Shown: piece after piece, positions 17,201 to 26,296 of the stretch
How positions within the stretch are numbered: the first letter of the stretch is position 1
How the letters are laid out: every line of letters begins with the position of its first letter
NCBI RefSeq assembly: GCF_900099965.1
Contig: NZ_FNDJ01000002.1
Coordinates: 434,001-498,000 of the forward strand
DNA: 64,000 bases
Direction of reading: 5' to 3'
Source of the DNA: Nonomuraea jiangxiensis
GTDB taxonomy: Bacteria; Actinomycetota; Actinomycetes; Streptosporangiales; Streptosporangiaceae
Notes under the pieces: generated by a model
Seen by the model: the letters and a program-made list of their open reading frames with translations, nothing else
What the model was told of the DNA's origin: nothing
Database searches by the model: none
Position numbers and translations under genes: made by a program

Positions 17201-17345
17201 TTGGTGAAGGCGGATGGGGGCGCAAGAACCGGGCCGGGACCGGTCCAGCCAGGTGAACGGCCACGATCCGGCGCCGGTCCGGCCCCTGAACCGGATCGGT
17301 CCAAGGCGGCCTCCCGCGCGACGGGCGGTTCTGGAGGCGCCGGGT

Positions 17346-18716
17346 CTAGATCGCCTTGCCGGGGTTGAGGATGCCCAGGGGGTCGAAGACCGCCTTGATG
17401 CCGCGCTGGACCTCCGTGGCCACCGGCCCCGACTCCAGCGCCAGCCAGCGCTGCTTCAGCACCCCCACCCCGTGCTCGCCCGTCAGCGTCCCCCCGAGCT
17501 CCAGCGCGTGCCTGAACACCTCGTCGGCCGCCGCCCACACCTCCGGCGGCGGCTCCACCGTCCCGTGCTCGAAGATGAAGACCGGGTGCAGGTTGCCGTC
17601 CCCGGCGTGCGCCACCGTGCAGATCCGCACCCCGTGCCGCGCGCCCGCCGCCTCGATGGCGGAGATCATGTCGGGCAGTACGGATCGCGGCACGCACACG
17701 TCCTCCACCAGGCACGCCCCGAGCCGCTCCTTGGCCTGGTACGCCATCCGCCGCAGCCCGATCAGCTCCTCGGTCTCGGCCGGGCTGGAGGACACGGCCA
17801 CGAAGGAGGCCCCGTTCTCGGTGCACAGCCGCTCCATGCGCTCGATCATCGCCTGGCCGTCGGCGGCGTCCGACTGGCCGATCAGCATGGCCTGCGTGGC
17901 GGGCTCCAGCCCGATGTTGCGCCAGTCGTCGATGGCCTCCAGCGTGGCGCGGTCCAGCAGCTCCATGAGCGACGGCTGACAGCCCGCGGCCATGATCGCC
18001 GACACCGCCGCCCCCGCGTCCCGCAGCGAGCCGAACTCGGCCGCGAACGTCGCCGGCGGCGCGGCCGGCGCCCGCCGCAGCCGGACGGTGGCCGAGGTGA
18101 TCACGCCCAGCGTGCCCTCCGAGCCGACGAAGAGCCCGGTCAGGTCGTAGCCCGTGACGCCCTTCATGGTGCGCCGGCCGGTGTTCATGACCCGGCCGTC
18201 GGCCAGGACGACCTCCAGGCCCAGCGCCGAGTCCCGGGTGACGCCGTACTTGACGCAGCGCAGCCCGCCCGCGTTCGTCGCCAGGTTGCCGCCGATCGTG
18301 GAGATCTCGTACGACGACGGGTCCGGGGCGTACATGAGCCCGTGCTCCCTGGCGGCCCTGTCCAGGTCGGCGGTGATCACCCCGGGCTCGACGACGGCGA
18401 TCTCGTCGGCGGGGGAGAGCTCCTTGATCGCGGTCATCCGGGCCAGCGACAGGACGACGGCGCCGTCACCGGCCGTGGCCCCGCCGGCCAGGCCCGAACC
18501 CGCGCCGCGCGGCACCACCGGCACCCGGTGCTCACTGGCCCACTTCATGGTGGTCACGACGTCGTCGCGGGAGGCCGCCAGCACCACCCCGAGCGGTTTG
18601 CCCGGCGCCACGAACGTCCGGTCACGGGCATAGGAGTCGATCACGTCGGGATCGGTCACGACGCGGGCTTCGGACAGGGAGTTCACCAAGGCATCAATCG
18701 GTCTCACACCTTGCAC
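17346..18716 (-). CDS. FAD-linked oxidase, GlcD/D-lactate dehydrogenase type
   Basis: A 456-aa cytosolic or membrane-peripheral flavoprotein of the VAO/PCMH fold. The FAD pyrophosphate loop is VPVVPRGAGSGLAGGATAG. The domain pair continues with TIGGNLATNAGGLRCVKYGVTRD. The C-terminal FAD_oxidase_C domain has AHAGDGNLHPVF and the closing LTGEHGVGVLKQRWL. These are the signatures of glycolate oxidase subunit GlcD and D-lactate dehydrogenases, which oxidise 2-hydroxy acids to 2-oxo acids. No GlcE/GlcF partners are adjacent, favouring a single-subunit enzyme. Two GTG starts are possible (18716, or 18707 reading VRPIDALV); the choice is uncertain. Confidence 0.9.
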   Translation of the reverse strand: MQGVRPIDALVNSLSEARVVTDPDVIDSYARDRTFVAPGKPLGVVLAASRDDVVTTMKWASEHRVPVVPRGAGSGLAGGATAGDGAVVLSLARMTAIKELSPADEIAVVEPGVITADLDRAAREHGLMYAPDPSSYEISTIGGNLATNAGGLRCVKYGVTRDSALGLEVVLADGRVMNTGRRTMKGVTGYDLTGLFVGSEGTLGVITSATVRLRRAPAAPPATFAAEFGSLRDAGAAVSAIMAAGCQPSLMELLDRATLEAIDDWRNIGLEPATQAMLIGQSDAADGQAMIERMERLCTENGASFVAVSSSPAETEELIGLRRMAYQAKERLGACLVEDVCVPRSVLPDMISAIEAAGARHGVRICTVAHAGDGNLHPVFIFEHGTVEPPPEVWAAADEVFRHALELGGTLTGEHGVGVLKQRWLALESGPVATEVQRGIKAVFDPLGILNPGKAI

Positions 18717-18817
18717 CCTAGGCGCACCTCAGGCGCGGATCGTACAGCCCGCCGCGCCCACCGGCGCCGCGCCTGCTGCGGTTTGCGTAGTCCGTTGCTT
18801 ACAGCCAGACTGCCCGG

Positions 18818-19387
18818 GTGGATGTCAGGTGCCCGACGTGTTCGGAGACCGGCCAGGTTGTCGCGGTCCCGGGCGCCGTCGCCGCAGGGACCACCTATCG
18901 GATCGGGCGGGTCAGATTACCCGGCGAGCGTGAGATCGCCGATCTGCCCACGGCGGCGTCGCTGGGCGCGTCCAAACATGTCATGAGCCGTACGCAGCTC
19001 GCGGTCTGGTTGTCGTTCCCCAGCCGCCACTACACGCCCTGGACCCGCAACCACGGCTACATCATGCTCGGCGTGGCGGCCCTGGGGCACCTGGTCGTGT
19101 CGCTGGTGATCGCGATGGGACAGGACCCCCAGTGGGGCGAGGTGCTGCTGGCGCCCTTCTGCCTGACGGGGCTGTTCTGGGGGCTCGGGCTGCTGTTCGT
19201 CCTCGGTTCGTACGGCGCGCGCAAACGCGACACGGTAGAGGCCCCCGCCAGGGAGAGGGCGCTGGCCGTCTGGGAGAGCCTCTACTACTGCGCCCGCGAC
19301 AACGTGGTGTTCGAGCCCGGGGTCGGCGTCTCGTTCCATCCGAGCGAGACGCGCGAGTACATCTTCGGGTTCAGAAACTCCCGATGA
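18818..19387 (+). CDS. Hypothetical membrane protein with N-terminal CPTC motif
   Basis: A 189-aa protein, not assigned to a family. It begins MDVRCPTCSETGQVVAVPG, a half zinc-ribbon-like CxxC, followed by a short polar region, two hydrophobic helices at about 86-105 and 117-140, and a soluble tail of about 50 residues with aromatic clusters (ESLYYCARDNVVFEPG). Actinobacteria encode many such zinc-ribbon membrane proteins of unknown role. The start is the GTG at 18818. Its stop and the stop of the convergent aminotransferase share TGATCA with no spacer. It is divergent from the FAD oxidase with a gap of about 100 bp. Confidence 0.75.
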   Translation: MDVRCPTCSETGQVVAVPGAVAAGTTYRIGRVRLPGEREIADLPTAASLGASKHVMSRTQLAVWLSFPSRHYTPWTRNHGYIMLGVAALGHLVVSLVIAMGQDPQWGEVLLAPFCLTGLFWGLGLLFVLGSYGARKRDTVEAPARERALAVWESLYYCARDNVVFEPGVGVSFHPSETREYIFGFRNSR

Positions 19388-20593
19388 TCAGGCCCGCTCC
19401 TCCGCCACCAGGCGGACGCAGACGGCCAGGCCGGTGATGGCCCGCTCCAGCTCGTCCAGCTCCGGGTAGGTCGGCGCGATCCTGATGGTGCGGTCGGCGG
19501 GGTCGGTGCCGTAGGGGTGGGTGGCGCCCGCGGGCGTCAGCGCGATGCCCGCCGCCTTGGCCCTGGCCACCACCTCGGCGGCGTGCGGCACCTCCAGGCT
19601 GACGAAGTAGCCGCCCTTCGGGCTGGTCCACTCGGCCAGGCCGCCGAGCCGGTCGGTCAGCACCTTGTCCACCAGCTCGAACTTCGGCCCGACCAGCTCC
19701 GCGTGCCGCCGCATGTGGGCGGCCACCCCGGCGGCGTCGCCCAGGAACTCCACATGGCGGAGCTGGTTGAGCTTGTCCGGGCCGATGGACTGCTTGGAGG
19801 TCTGGTGCAGGAACCACTCGACGTTCGCGGGTGAGGAGCCGAAGAACGACACGCCGGCCCCGGCCAGCGTCACCTTCGAGGTGGAGGCGTAGACGAACAC
19901 CCGGTCGGGGTGGCCCTGCCCGGCGCTGATCGCCAGCAGGTCGGCCAGCTCGGCGGGGGTGTCGGTGAGGTGATGGACCGCATAGGCGTTGTCCCAGAAA
20001 ATCCGGAAATCGGGGGCGGCGGTGGGCATGGCGGCGAGCCTGCGTACCGTCTCGTCGCTGTAGACGACGCCCGTCGGGTTGCTGTACTTCGGCACGCACC
20101 AGATGCCCTTGACGCTCGGGTCGGTGGCGACCAGGCCCTCGACCACGTCCATGTCGGGGCCGGTGGCGGTCATCGGGACGGGCACCATCTTGATCCCGAA
20201 CCGCTCGCAGATCGTGAAATGCCGGTCATATCCGGGGACGGGGCACAGGAACGTGATCTCCGGCTCCTCCACCCACCGGCGCGCGGCGCCCGGCAGCGGC
20301 GCCAGCAGCGCGTGCACGATCGTGTCGTGCATCAGGGTCAGGCTGGAGTTGCCGCCCACGACGAGCTGCTCGGCGGGCACCTGGACCAGCGGCGCGAACA
20401 GCTCGCGCAGCTCGCGCAGCCCCTGAAGGTTGCCGTAGTTGCGGCCGTCACTGCCGTCGGCGGCCCGGTAGGACGTGGGCAGTTTCAGCATGACGTTGGA
20501 GAGATCGAGCTGGCGCGGTGACGGCTTGCCCCTGGTGAGGTCGAGCGAAAGCCCCTGCTGGACGAGGGCGGCGTAGTCACGCTGAGCGGTCAC
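19388..20593 (-). CDS. Class I PLP-dependent aminotransferase (Asp-aminotransferase subgroup Ic)
   Basis: A 401-aa enzyme. The GTG at 20593 is chosen because GGAGGAG lies at ideal distance and the protein then starts MTAQRDYAALVQQGLSLDLTRGKPS, the standard beginning of this subgroup. Landmarks are YGNLQGLRELRELFAP, the cofactor-binding CVPKYSNPTG and FWDNAYAVH, and the Schiff-base lysine K240 in YASTSKVTLAGAG. Homologues were described as subgroup Ic aspartate aminotransferases, transferring the amino group of aspartate or a related acid to 2-oxoglutarate. No biosynthetic neighbours narrow the substrate. Confidence 0.9.
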   Translation of the reverse strand: MTAQRDYAALVQQGLSLDLTRGKPSPRQLDLSNVMLKLPTSYRAADGSDGRNYGNLQGLRELRELFAPLVQVPAEQLVVGGNSSLTLMHDTIVHALLAPLPGAARRWVEEPEITFLCPVPGYDRHFTICERFGIKMVPVPMTATGPDMDVVEGLVATDPSVKGIWCVPKYSNPTGVVYSDETVRRLAAMPTAAPDFRIFWDNAYAVHHLTDTPAELADLLAISAGQGHPDRVFVYASTSKVTLAGAGVSFFGSSPANVEWFLHQTSKQSIGPDKLNQLRHVEFLGDAAGVAAHMRRHAELVGPKFELVDKVLTDRLGGLAEWTSPKGGYFVSLEVPHAAEVVARAKAAGIALTPAGATHPYGTDPADRTIRIAPTYPELDELERAITGLAVCVRLVAEERA

Positions 20594-20686
20594 GAGTTCT
20601 CCTCCGGGTCGGCCGTCCGGGGCGGCCGCGTCTCGCGGCCGGCCTCGGTCAGCGCCTTGCACACGTACGAAGGATAGGAGAATTCA

Positions 20687-20758
20687 CCGGATGAGCCGGT
20701 CTCCATCCGGCATGTGGACCGTCTGGCCAATCCGCGCGGGCGGCAAAAGTGCCGCCCG
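20687..20758 (+). promoter_or_regulatory. Two hairpins in the ctaD leader
   Basis: Hairpin A has arms CCGGATG (20687-20693) and CATCCGG (20704-20710). Hairpin B has arms CGGGCGGCA (20737-20745) and TGCCGCCCG (20750-20758) around an AAAG loop. Both are perfect and sit 93-164 bp upstream of the ctaD start, in the divergent promoter region shared with the aminotransferase. They may be RNA leader structure or operators. Confidence 0.35.
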
Positions 20759-20850
20759 GAAATATCCAAGAACGACTTCACGAGCGGCGCTGGTTGGCGT
20801 GGAATGGGTAGATCGGGGCAGCCAACACTCCGCATCGGATGGGAGCAGTT

Positions 20851-22605
20851 GTGACGACTGTTCGCGAGACCTCGATCGAGCAGGTCAGGCGCCGTCGTAC
20901 CGGGACCGTCATCGCCTCCTGGCTCTCGACGACCGACCACAAGGTCATCGGGTACCTCTATCTGATCACCTCGTTCGGGTTCTTCCTCGTGGCCGGCGTC
21001 ATGGCCATGATCATCCGGGCCGAGCTCGCGTCGCCGGGCATGCAACTGGTCAACCAGCATCAGTACAACCAGCTCTTCACCATCCACGGCACGGTGATGC
21101 TGCTGCTGTTCGCCACGCCGCTGTTCGCCGGGTTCGCCAACGTGGTGATGCCGCTGCAGATCGGCGCGCCCGACGTGGCCTTTCCCCGGCTGAACGCGGT
21201 CGCGTACTGGCTGTTCCTGTTCGGCGGGCTGATGGTGGTGGCGGGGTTCTTCACGCCGGGCGGGGCGGCGGACTTCGGGTGGTTCGCGTACACGCCGCTG
21301 GCCACCGCCACGTTCTCGCCGCAGGTGGGCGCCGACCTGTGGATCATGGGGCTGGCGTTGTCCGGCCTCGGCACGATCCTCGGCGCCGTCAACTTCATCA
21401 CCACGATCATCGGCATGCGGGCGCCCGGCATGACGATGTTCCGGCTCCCGCTGTTCACCTGGAACGTGCTGCTGACCAGCATGCTCGTGCTGATGGCCTT
21501 CCCGGTGCTGGCCGCGGCGCTGCTGGTGCTGGAGGCCGACCGCAAGCTCGGCACGCAGGTCTTCGAGGCGGTCAACGGCGGGCCGATGCTCTGGCAGCAC
21601 CTGTTCTGGTTCTTCGGCCATCCCGAGGTCTACATCATCGCGTTGCCGTTCTTCGGGATCATCACCGAGGTGATCCCGGTCTTCAGCCGTAAGCCGATCT
21701 TCGGCTACATGAGCCTGGTGGGCGCGACCATCGCCATCGCCGGGCTGTCGATGACCGTGTGGGCGCACCACATGTTCCCGACGGGGCAGGTGCTGCTGCC
21801 GTTCTTCTCGTTCATGACGTTCTTGATCGCGGTGCCGACCGGGGTGAAGTTCTTCAACTGGATCGGCACGATGTGGCGGGGCCATCTCAGCTTCGAGACG
21901 CCGATGCTCTTCGCCGTCGGCTTCCTCGTGACGTTCCTGCTCGGCGGGCTCACCGGGATCATCCTGGCCTCGCCGCCGCTCGACTTCCACATCAGCGACA
22001 CCTACTTCGTGGTGGCCCACTTCCACTACGTGGTCTTCGGCACGGTCGTGTTCGCGATGTTCTCCGGCTTCTACTTCTGGTGGCCGAAGATGACCGGCAG
22101 GATGCTCGACGACCGGCTCGGCAAGGTGCACTTCTGGACGCTGTTCATCGGTTTCCACACCACGTTCCTGGTGCAGCACTGGCTGGGGCAGCTCGGCATG
22201 CCCCGGCGGTACGCCGACTACGGCGTGTCCGACGGCTTCACCTTCCTCAACGAGGTCTCCTCCGTCGGGGCGTTCCTGCTCGGCGCCTCCACGCTGCCGT
22301 TCCTCTACAACGTCTTCAAGACCGCCAGGCACGCGCCCAAGGTCACCCTCGACGACCCGTGGGGCTACGGCAACTCGCTGGAGTGGGCGACCTCCTGCCC
22401 GCCGCCGCGGCACAACTTCACCAGCATGCCGCCGATCCGCTCCGAACGTCCCGCCTTCGACCTGCACTACCCCCACGTGCCGTCGGCCCCGGCGGCCGAT
22501 CCCGAAGTCGATTCCGAGGTCAAATCCGAAACGGAGGCCGAGCCGGAGCAGGTTTCCGGGGACGGGACGCCCGAGGCGCCGCCCCGCCAGGAAACAACAG
22601 ATTGA
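20851..22605 (+). CDS. ctaD: Cytochrome c oxidase subunit I (aa3-type, CtaD)
   Basis: A 584-aa catalytic subunit of the membrane terminal oxidase. The GTG at 20851 has GGGAG five bases upstream; an ATG twelve bases earlier lacks such a site. It has twelve TM helices. Haem and copper ligand segments are visible: [14 protein letters not shown] for low-spin haem, [13 protein letters not shown] with the CuB His and the cross-linked Tyr, WAHHMF with the CuB His pair, and [11 protein letters not shown] for haem a/a3. A charged tail after about residue 530 is lineage-specific. Subunits II (ctaC) and III (ctaE) are not in this window, so this is a detached or additional ctaD copy, here followed by fumarate reductase genes. 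Confidence 0.96.
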   Translation: MTTVRETSIEQVRRRRTGTVIASWLSTTDHKVIGYLYLITSFGFFLVAGVMAMIIRAELASPGMQLVNQHQYNQLFTIHGTVMLLLFATPLFAGFANVVMPLQIGAPDVAFPRLNAVAYWLFLFGGLMVVAGFFTPGGAADFGWFAYTPLATATFSPQVGADLWIMGLALSGLGTILGAVNFITTIIGMRAPGMTMFRLPLFTWNVLLTSMLVLMAFPVLAAALLVLEADRKLGTQVFEAVNGGPMLWQHLFWFFGHPEVYIIALPFFGIITEVIPVFSRKPIFGYMSLVGATIAIAGLSMTVWAHHMFPTGQVLLPFFSFMTFLIAVPTGVKFFNWIGTMWRGHLSFETPMLFAVGFLVTFLLGGLTGIILASPPLDFHISDTYFVVAHFHYVVFGTVVFAMFSGFYFWWPKMTGRMLDDRLGKVHFWTLFIGFHTTFLVQHWLGQLGMPRRYADYGVSDGFTFLNEVSSVGAFLLGASTLPFLYNVFKTARHAPKVTLDDPWGYGNSLEWATSCPPPRHNFTSMPPIRSERPAFDLHYPHVPSAPAADPEVDSEVKSETEAEPEQVSGDGTPEAPPRQETTD

Positions 22606-22638
22606 TCATGACCTTTCGCCTATCTAGGGAGATCGGCG

Positions 22639-22872
22639 ATGACAGGTACGAGAACCCCCTTCAACCCCGAGACGGCCCCCTGCGGGAAGAAGTCCGGCGG
22701 TGAGCGCCTCGTCGACGACGATGGCTACGGCCTGGTGATCCGCGACCAGTTCTTCGACTGCGGCTGCCGCAGGATCCGGCACGACTACCACGACGGCAGC
22801 ATCCACCTCTCCGCCATCCGCCACGACGGCAAGCGGGTCAAGGACCCGATACAACCCGACCTCGGGAAGTGA
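22639..22872 (+). CDS. Unrecognised 77-aa Cys/His protein between ctaD and frdA
   Basis: Not assigned to a known family. The ATG at 22639 has AGGGAGA upstream, and the stop lies 5 bp before the frdA ATG, so it looks like the first gene of the fumarate reductase operon. The product is small, soluble and charged, with C15, C41, C43 (CGC), H48 and H51 grouped in FFDCGCRRIRHDYHDGS, a possible metal or cofactor-binding cluster. A role as an assembly or accessory factor for the Frd complex is inferred only from position. Confidence 0.7.
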   Translation: MTGTRTPFNPETAPCGKKSGGERLVDDDGYGLVIRDQFFDCGCRRIRHDYHDGSIHLSAIRHDGKRVKDPIQPDLGK

Positions 22873-22877
22873 CCTAA

Positions 22878-24608
22878 ATGATCGATGTGCTCATCGTCGG
22901 AGGAGGCGGGGCGGGGCTACGAGCGGCCATCGCGGTCGCCGAGCAGGACCCGGCGTGCAAGGTGGCGGTCGTCTCGAAGGTCTACCCGATGCGCAGCCAC
23001 ACCGTCTCCGCCGAGGGCGGCGCCGCCGCGGTGATCGACATCGGCGACACGCTCGACGAGCACTGTTACGACACGATCTCGGGTGGTGACTGGCTCTGCG
23101 ACCAGGACGCGGTCGAGGCGTTCGTGGCCGAGGCGCCGCGGGAGCTGATCCAGCTCGAACACTGGGGCTGCCCCTGGAGCCGCGAGGGCGACGGCCGGGT
23201 CGCGGTCCGCCCGTTCGGCGGCATGAAGCGGGAGCGCACCTGGTACGCGGCCGACAAGACGGGCTTCCACCTCCTGCACACCTTGTTCCAAACAACCCTG
23301 AAATATCAGGACATCATCAGGTACGACGAGTGGTACGTCACCAAGCTCGTCGTCGACGACGGCCGCGTCCACGGGGTCGTGGCCGTCGAGATCAGGACCG
23401 GCCGCATCGAGACCATCCCCGCCAGGACCGTCATCCTGGCCACCGGCGGCTGCGGCCGGGTCTTCCCCTTCACCACGAACGCCGCCATCAAGACCGGCGA
23501 CGGCATGGCCCTGGCCTACCGCGAGGGCGCCCCGCTCAAGGACATGGAGTTCGTCCAGTACCACCCGACCGGCCTGCCGTTCACCGGCATCCTCATCACC
23601 GAGGCGGCCAGGGCGGAGGGCGGCTGGCTGATCAACAAGGACGGCTACCGCTACCTCCAGGACTACGACCTCGGCACGCCCACGCCCACGCCGAAGCTGC
23701 GCAGCATGGAGCTGGGCCCGCGCGACCGGCTCTCCCAGGCGTTCGTGCACGAGCAGCACAAGGGCCGTACGGCGGACACCCCGTACGGGCCCGTCGTCTA
23801 CCTGGACCTGCGCCACCTGGGCGAGAGCAAGATCGACTCCCGCATCCCGTTCGTGCGCGAGCTGTGCCGCAGCTACCAGAACCTCGACCCGGCCACCGAC
23901 CTCATCCCGGTACGCCCGGTCGTGCACTACATGATGGGCGGCGTCCACACCGACATCGACGGCGCCACCCCCATCGCCGGCCTGTACGCGGCCGGTGAGA
24001 CCGCCTGCGTGAGCATCAACGGCGCCAACCGGCTCGGCTCGAACTCGCTGCCGGAGATCCTCGTGTTCGGCCGCCGGGCGGCCCTGGCCGCCGCCGAGTT
24101 CGCCAGGGCGCACCGGGACGGCGAGCCGCGGGCCGTACGGACCCAGGGGGAGGACGAGCGGCGGCTCCTGGAACGCGAGCGCGAGGGCAGGAGGACCGGC
24201 GAGCGCGTCGCCGACCTGCGGGAGCGGATGCAGCACACGCTGGAGGGGGCGGCCGGCATCTACCGCACGGGGGACGTCCTGGCCAAGGCCGTCGACACGC
24301 TCGCCGACCTGCGCGCCCGGGCCGAGGAGGTCCGCTTCGACGACACCGGCGTCGCCTTCAACACCGAACTGCTCAACCTGCTGGAGTTACGCACCATGCT
24401 GGAGGTCGCGCAGACGATCGTGGCCTGCGCGCTGAACAGGCAGGAGTCGCGCGGCGCGCACCAGCGCACCGACTTCACCGCCAGGGACGACGACTCCTTC
24501 CTCGCGCACTCGCTGGTGCACCGCGCGCCCGACGGCACCCCGTCCGTCGGCCTGCTCCCCGTGACGATCACCCGCTGGCCTCCGGGAGAAAGGGTGTATG
24601 GCCGTTGA
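22878..24608 (+). CDS. frdA: Fumarate reductase/succinate dehydrogenase flavoprotein subunit
   Basis: A 576-aa FAD subunit. It has the dinucleotide fold [20 protein letters not shown], and H41 in [10 protein letters not shown] is the expected covalent FAD attachment site. Substrate-site segments are [21 protein letters not shown] and [12 protein letters not shown]. The C-terminal domain contains [22 protein letters not shown] and HQRTDF. With FrdB it interconverts fumarate and succinate at the inner face of the membrane, exchanging electrons with quinone through FrdCD. The following gene overlaps by 4 bp (TTGA). Adjacent frdC/frdD-type anchors, rather than SdhC/SdhD, make fumarate reductase the better name. 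Confidence 0.93.
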   Translation: MIDVLIVGGGGAGLRAAIAVAEQDPACKVAVVSKVYPMRSHTVSAEGGAAAVIDIGDTLDEHCYDTISGGDWLCDQDAVEAFVAEAPRELIQLEHWGCPWSREGDGRVAVRPFGGMKRERTWYAADKTGFHLLHTLFQTTLKYQDIIRYDEWYVTKLVVDDGRVHGVVAVEIRTGRIETIPARTVILATGGCGRVFPFTTNAAIKTGDGMALAYREGAPLKDMEFVQYHPTGLPFTGILITEAARAEGGWLINKDGYRYLQDYDLGTPTPTPKLRSMELGPRDRLSQAFVHEQHKGRTADTPYGPVVYLDLRHLGESKIDSRIPFVRELCRSYQNLDPATDLIPVRPVVHYMMGGVHTDIDGATPIAGLYAAGETACVSINGANRLGSNSLPEILVFGRRAALAAAEFARAHRDGEPRAVRTQGEDERRLLEREREGRRTGERVADLRERMQHTLEGAAGIYRTGDVLAKAVDTLADLRARAEEVRFDDTGVAFNTELLNLLELRTMLEVAQTIVACALNRQESRGAHQRTDFTARDDDSFLAHSLVHRAPDGTPSVGLLPVTITRWPPGERVYGR

Positions 24609-25363
24609 ACGCCGAGACTGACACGACGGAGGAGGCCGGTGCTCGCACCATCCGGATGGAGGTCATGCGATTCCGGCCGGGGGAGGACACCGAGCCGGTG
24701 TTCCAGGGGTACGACGTGCCGCTCATGGCCGACTGGGCCGTGCTCGACGGGCTCAACCACATCAAGGACCAGCTCGACGGCAGCCTGTCCTACCGCTGGT
24801 CGTGCCGGATGGGCGTGTGCGGCTCGTGCGGCATGACGGTCAACGGCGAGCCCCGGCTGACCTGCGGCACCTTCCTCACCGAATACGGGCAGGGCCCGGT
24901 GCGGATCGAGCCGCTGAAGGGTTTCCCGGTCATCAAGGACCTGGTGGTGGACATCGACGACTTCCTGGCCAAGCTGTCGTCGGTGCGCCCGTGGCTGATC
25001 CGGGAGGGCGAGGAGCTGCCGCTGACCACCGAGTACGCCCAGACGCCCGCGCAGCTGGAGGCGTACAAGCAGTACAGCATGTGCATCAACTGCACGCTGT
25101 GCTACTCGGCCTGCCCCGTCTACGTGCTCGACCCCGACTTCCTCGGCCCGGCGGCCATCGCCCTGGCCCAGCGCTACAACCTGGACTCGCGTGACATGGG
25201 CGACCGGTTCGACGTGCTCAACCTGGACGACGCGGTGTGGGGGTGCACGTTCGTGGGCGAGTGCACCCGGGTGTGCCCCAAGCACGTGGACCCGGCCGAG
25301 GCCATCCAGCGCTACAAGCTGACGGCCGCCCTGCGCTCGGTGCTGCCGTGGAGCCGGCGATGA
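24605..25363 (+). CDS. frdB: Fumarate reductase iron-sulfur subunit
   Basis: A 252-aa electron-transfer subunit. The [2Fe-2S] ligands are C67, C72, C75 and C87 ([21 protein letters not shown] pattern). The [4Fe-4S] motif is C160, C163, C166 with C224, and the [3Fe-4S] ligands are C170, C214 and C220 ([14 protein letters not shown]). The CTFVGxC form matches FrdB. The start is the TTG at 24605 overlapping the frdA stop; the next in-frame Met (residue 18) would cut into the first strand. It links FrdA flavin to the membrane quinol site. Confidence 0.92.
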   Translation: MNAETDTTEEAGARTIRMEVMRFRPGEDTEPVFQGYDVPLMADWAVLDGLNHIKDQLDGSLSYRWSCRMGVCGSCGMTVNGEPRLTCGTFLTEYGQGPVRIEPLKGFPVIKDLVVDIDDFLAKLSSVRPWLIREGEELPLTTEYAQTPAQLEAYKQYSMCINCTLCYSACPVYVLDPDFLGPAAIALAQRYNLDSRDMGDRFDVLNLDDAVWGCTFVGECTRVCPKHVDPAEAIQRYKLTAALRSVLPWSRR

Positions 25364-25836
25364 CGGCCGGCGGCAGTGCCTCCTCGGGCGCTTCCCCGGG
25401 CGCTTCCCCGGGCGCCTCCTCCGGCGCCTCGCAGGGCGCTTTCGTACGGACCGGCGCGGCCGGTTACCGGCCGGGGCGCGACCCGTTGTGGTTCGCCCGC
25501 ACCCGCACCTACACCCTCTTCGTGCTGCGCGAGCTGACCAGCGTCTTCGTGGCCTGGTCGGTCGTGTTCACCATGATGCTGGTGGACGCGGTGCTGGGTG
25601 GCACGCTGCCGGACTTCGCCGCGCTGGCCGCCCGGCCGTGGATGATCGCGATCAACGTGGTGGCCCTGGCCGCGACCGTCTTCCACGCCGTCACGTTCCT
25701 GAACCTCGCGCCCAAGGCCACGGTCGTCCGCCTGGACGGCTGGCGGGTGCCCGCCTGGATGATCCAGGGGGGCAACCACTCGGCCTGGGCGGTGATCTCC
25801 GCGGCGATCGCCTACTTCGTGCTGAGGACGCCATGA
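25360..25836 (+). CDS. frdC: Fumarate reductase membrane anchor subunit C
   Basis: A 158-aa membrane protein, with the ATG at 25360 overlapping the frdB stop (ATGA). The first 28 residues are a low-complexity [19 protein letters not shown] tract (12-bp DNA repeat), absent from ordinary FrdC. The core from about residue 40 has three TM helices ([20 protein letters not shown], then [21 protein letters not shown], then the C-terminal [14 protein letters not shown]). The histidine in VFHAVTFLN is in the region used for quinol binding. Length without the tract is about 130, the FrdC norm. Confidence 0.85.
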   Translation: MTAGGSASSGASPGASPGASSGASQGAFVRTGAAGYRPGRDPLWFARTRTYTLFVLRELTSVFVAWSVVFTMMLVDAVLGGTLPDFAALAARPWMIAINVVALAATVFHAVTFLNLAPKATVVRLDGWRVPAWMIQGGNHSAWAVISAAIAYFVLRTP

Positions 25837-26174
25837 AGCGCACGCTGGAACCGTACCTGTGGTTGCTGTTCAGCGGCGGGGGCGTGCTGGCGGCGTTCCT
25901 GCTGCCGGTGCTCGTGCTGCTGTTCGGGGTGCTCATGCCGCTCGGCGTGGTCGACTGGCCGACCGCCGAGCACCTGAGCGCGCTGCTGGACAACGTGCTC
26001 GTGCGGCTGGCGCTGCTGGTCGTCGCCGTGCTGTGCCTCTTCCACGCGGCGCACCGGATCAGGCACACCAGCGAGGAACTGCTCGGCATCGCCAGGTTCG
26101 ACCTGGTCGTGGCGGTGCTCTGCTACGGGGGTGCCATCGCGGGCGGGGTCATCACGGCGCTTTTGCTGTTCTGA
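25833..26174 (+). CDS. frdD: Fumarate reductase membrane anchor subunit D
   Basis: A 113-aa membrane protein with three TM helices (about 8-32, 53-72 and 88-112), starting [17 protein letters not shown], the FrdD N-terminal signature. The conserved FHAAHRIRHTSEELL segment after TM2 faces the cytoplasm. The ATG overlaps the frdC stop (ATGA). It completes the FrdABCD complex. Function in this organism could be fumarate respiration under oxygen limitation or reversal as succinate dehydrogenase. Confidence 0.88.
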   Translation: MKRTLEPYLWLLFSGGGVLAAFLLPVLVLLFGVLMPLGVVDWPTAEHLSALLDNVLVRLALLVVAVLCLFHAAHRIRHTSEELLGIARFDLVVAVLCYGGAIAGGVITALLLF

Positions 26175-26296
26175 TATGTCGTGGTTTGATCACGTTTCAC
26201 CAACGTACTTTACGATTGGTTTACTTACCCTCTAGCGTCCGGCATTGCACACCCCTAGGCCATTCGCCCGGAGATCCCGGGCAGAGAGGGTTCCTG

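Noticed and set aside
20691..21692. Plus-strand frame starting with AGGAG and ATG upstream of ctaD
   Set aside because: Despite a ribosome-like site it runs through ctaD in the wrong frame with shadow composition. The ctaD start at 20851 is better supported.
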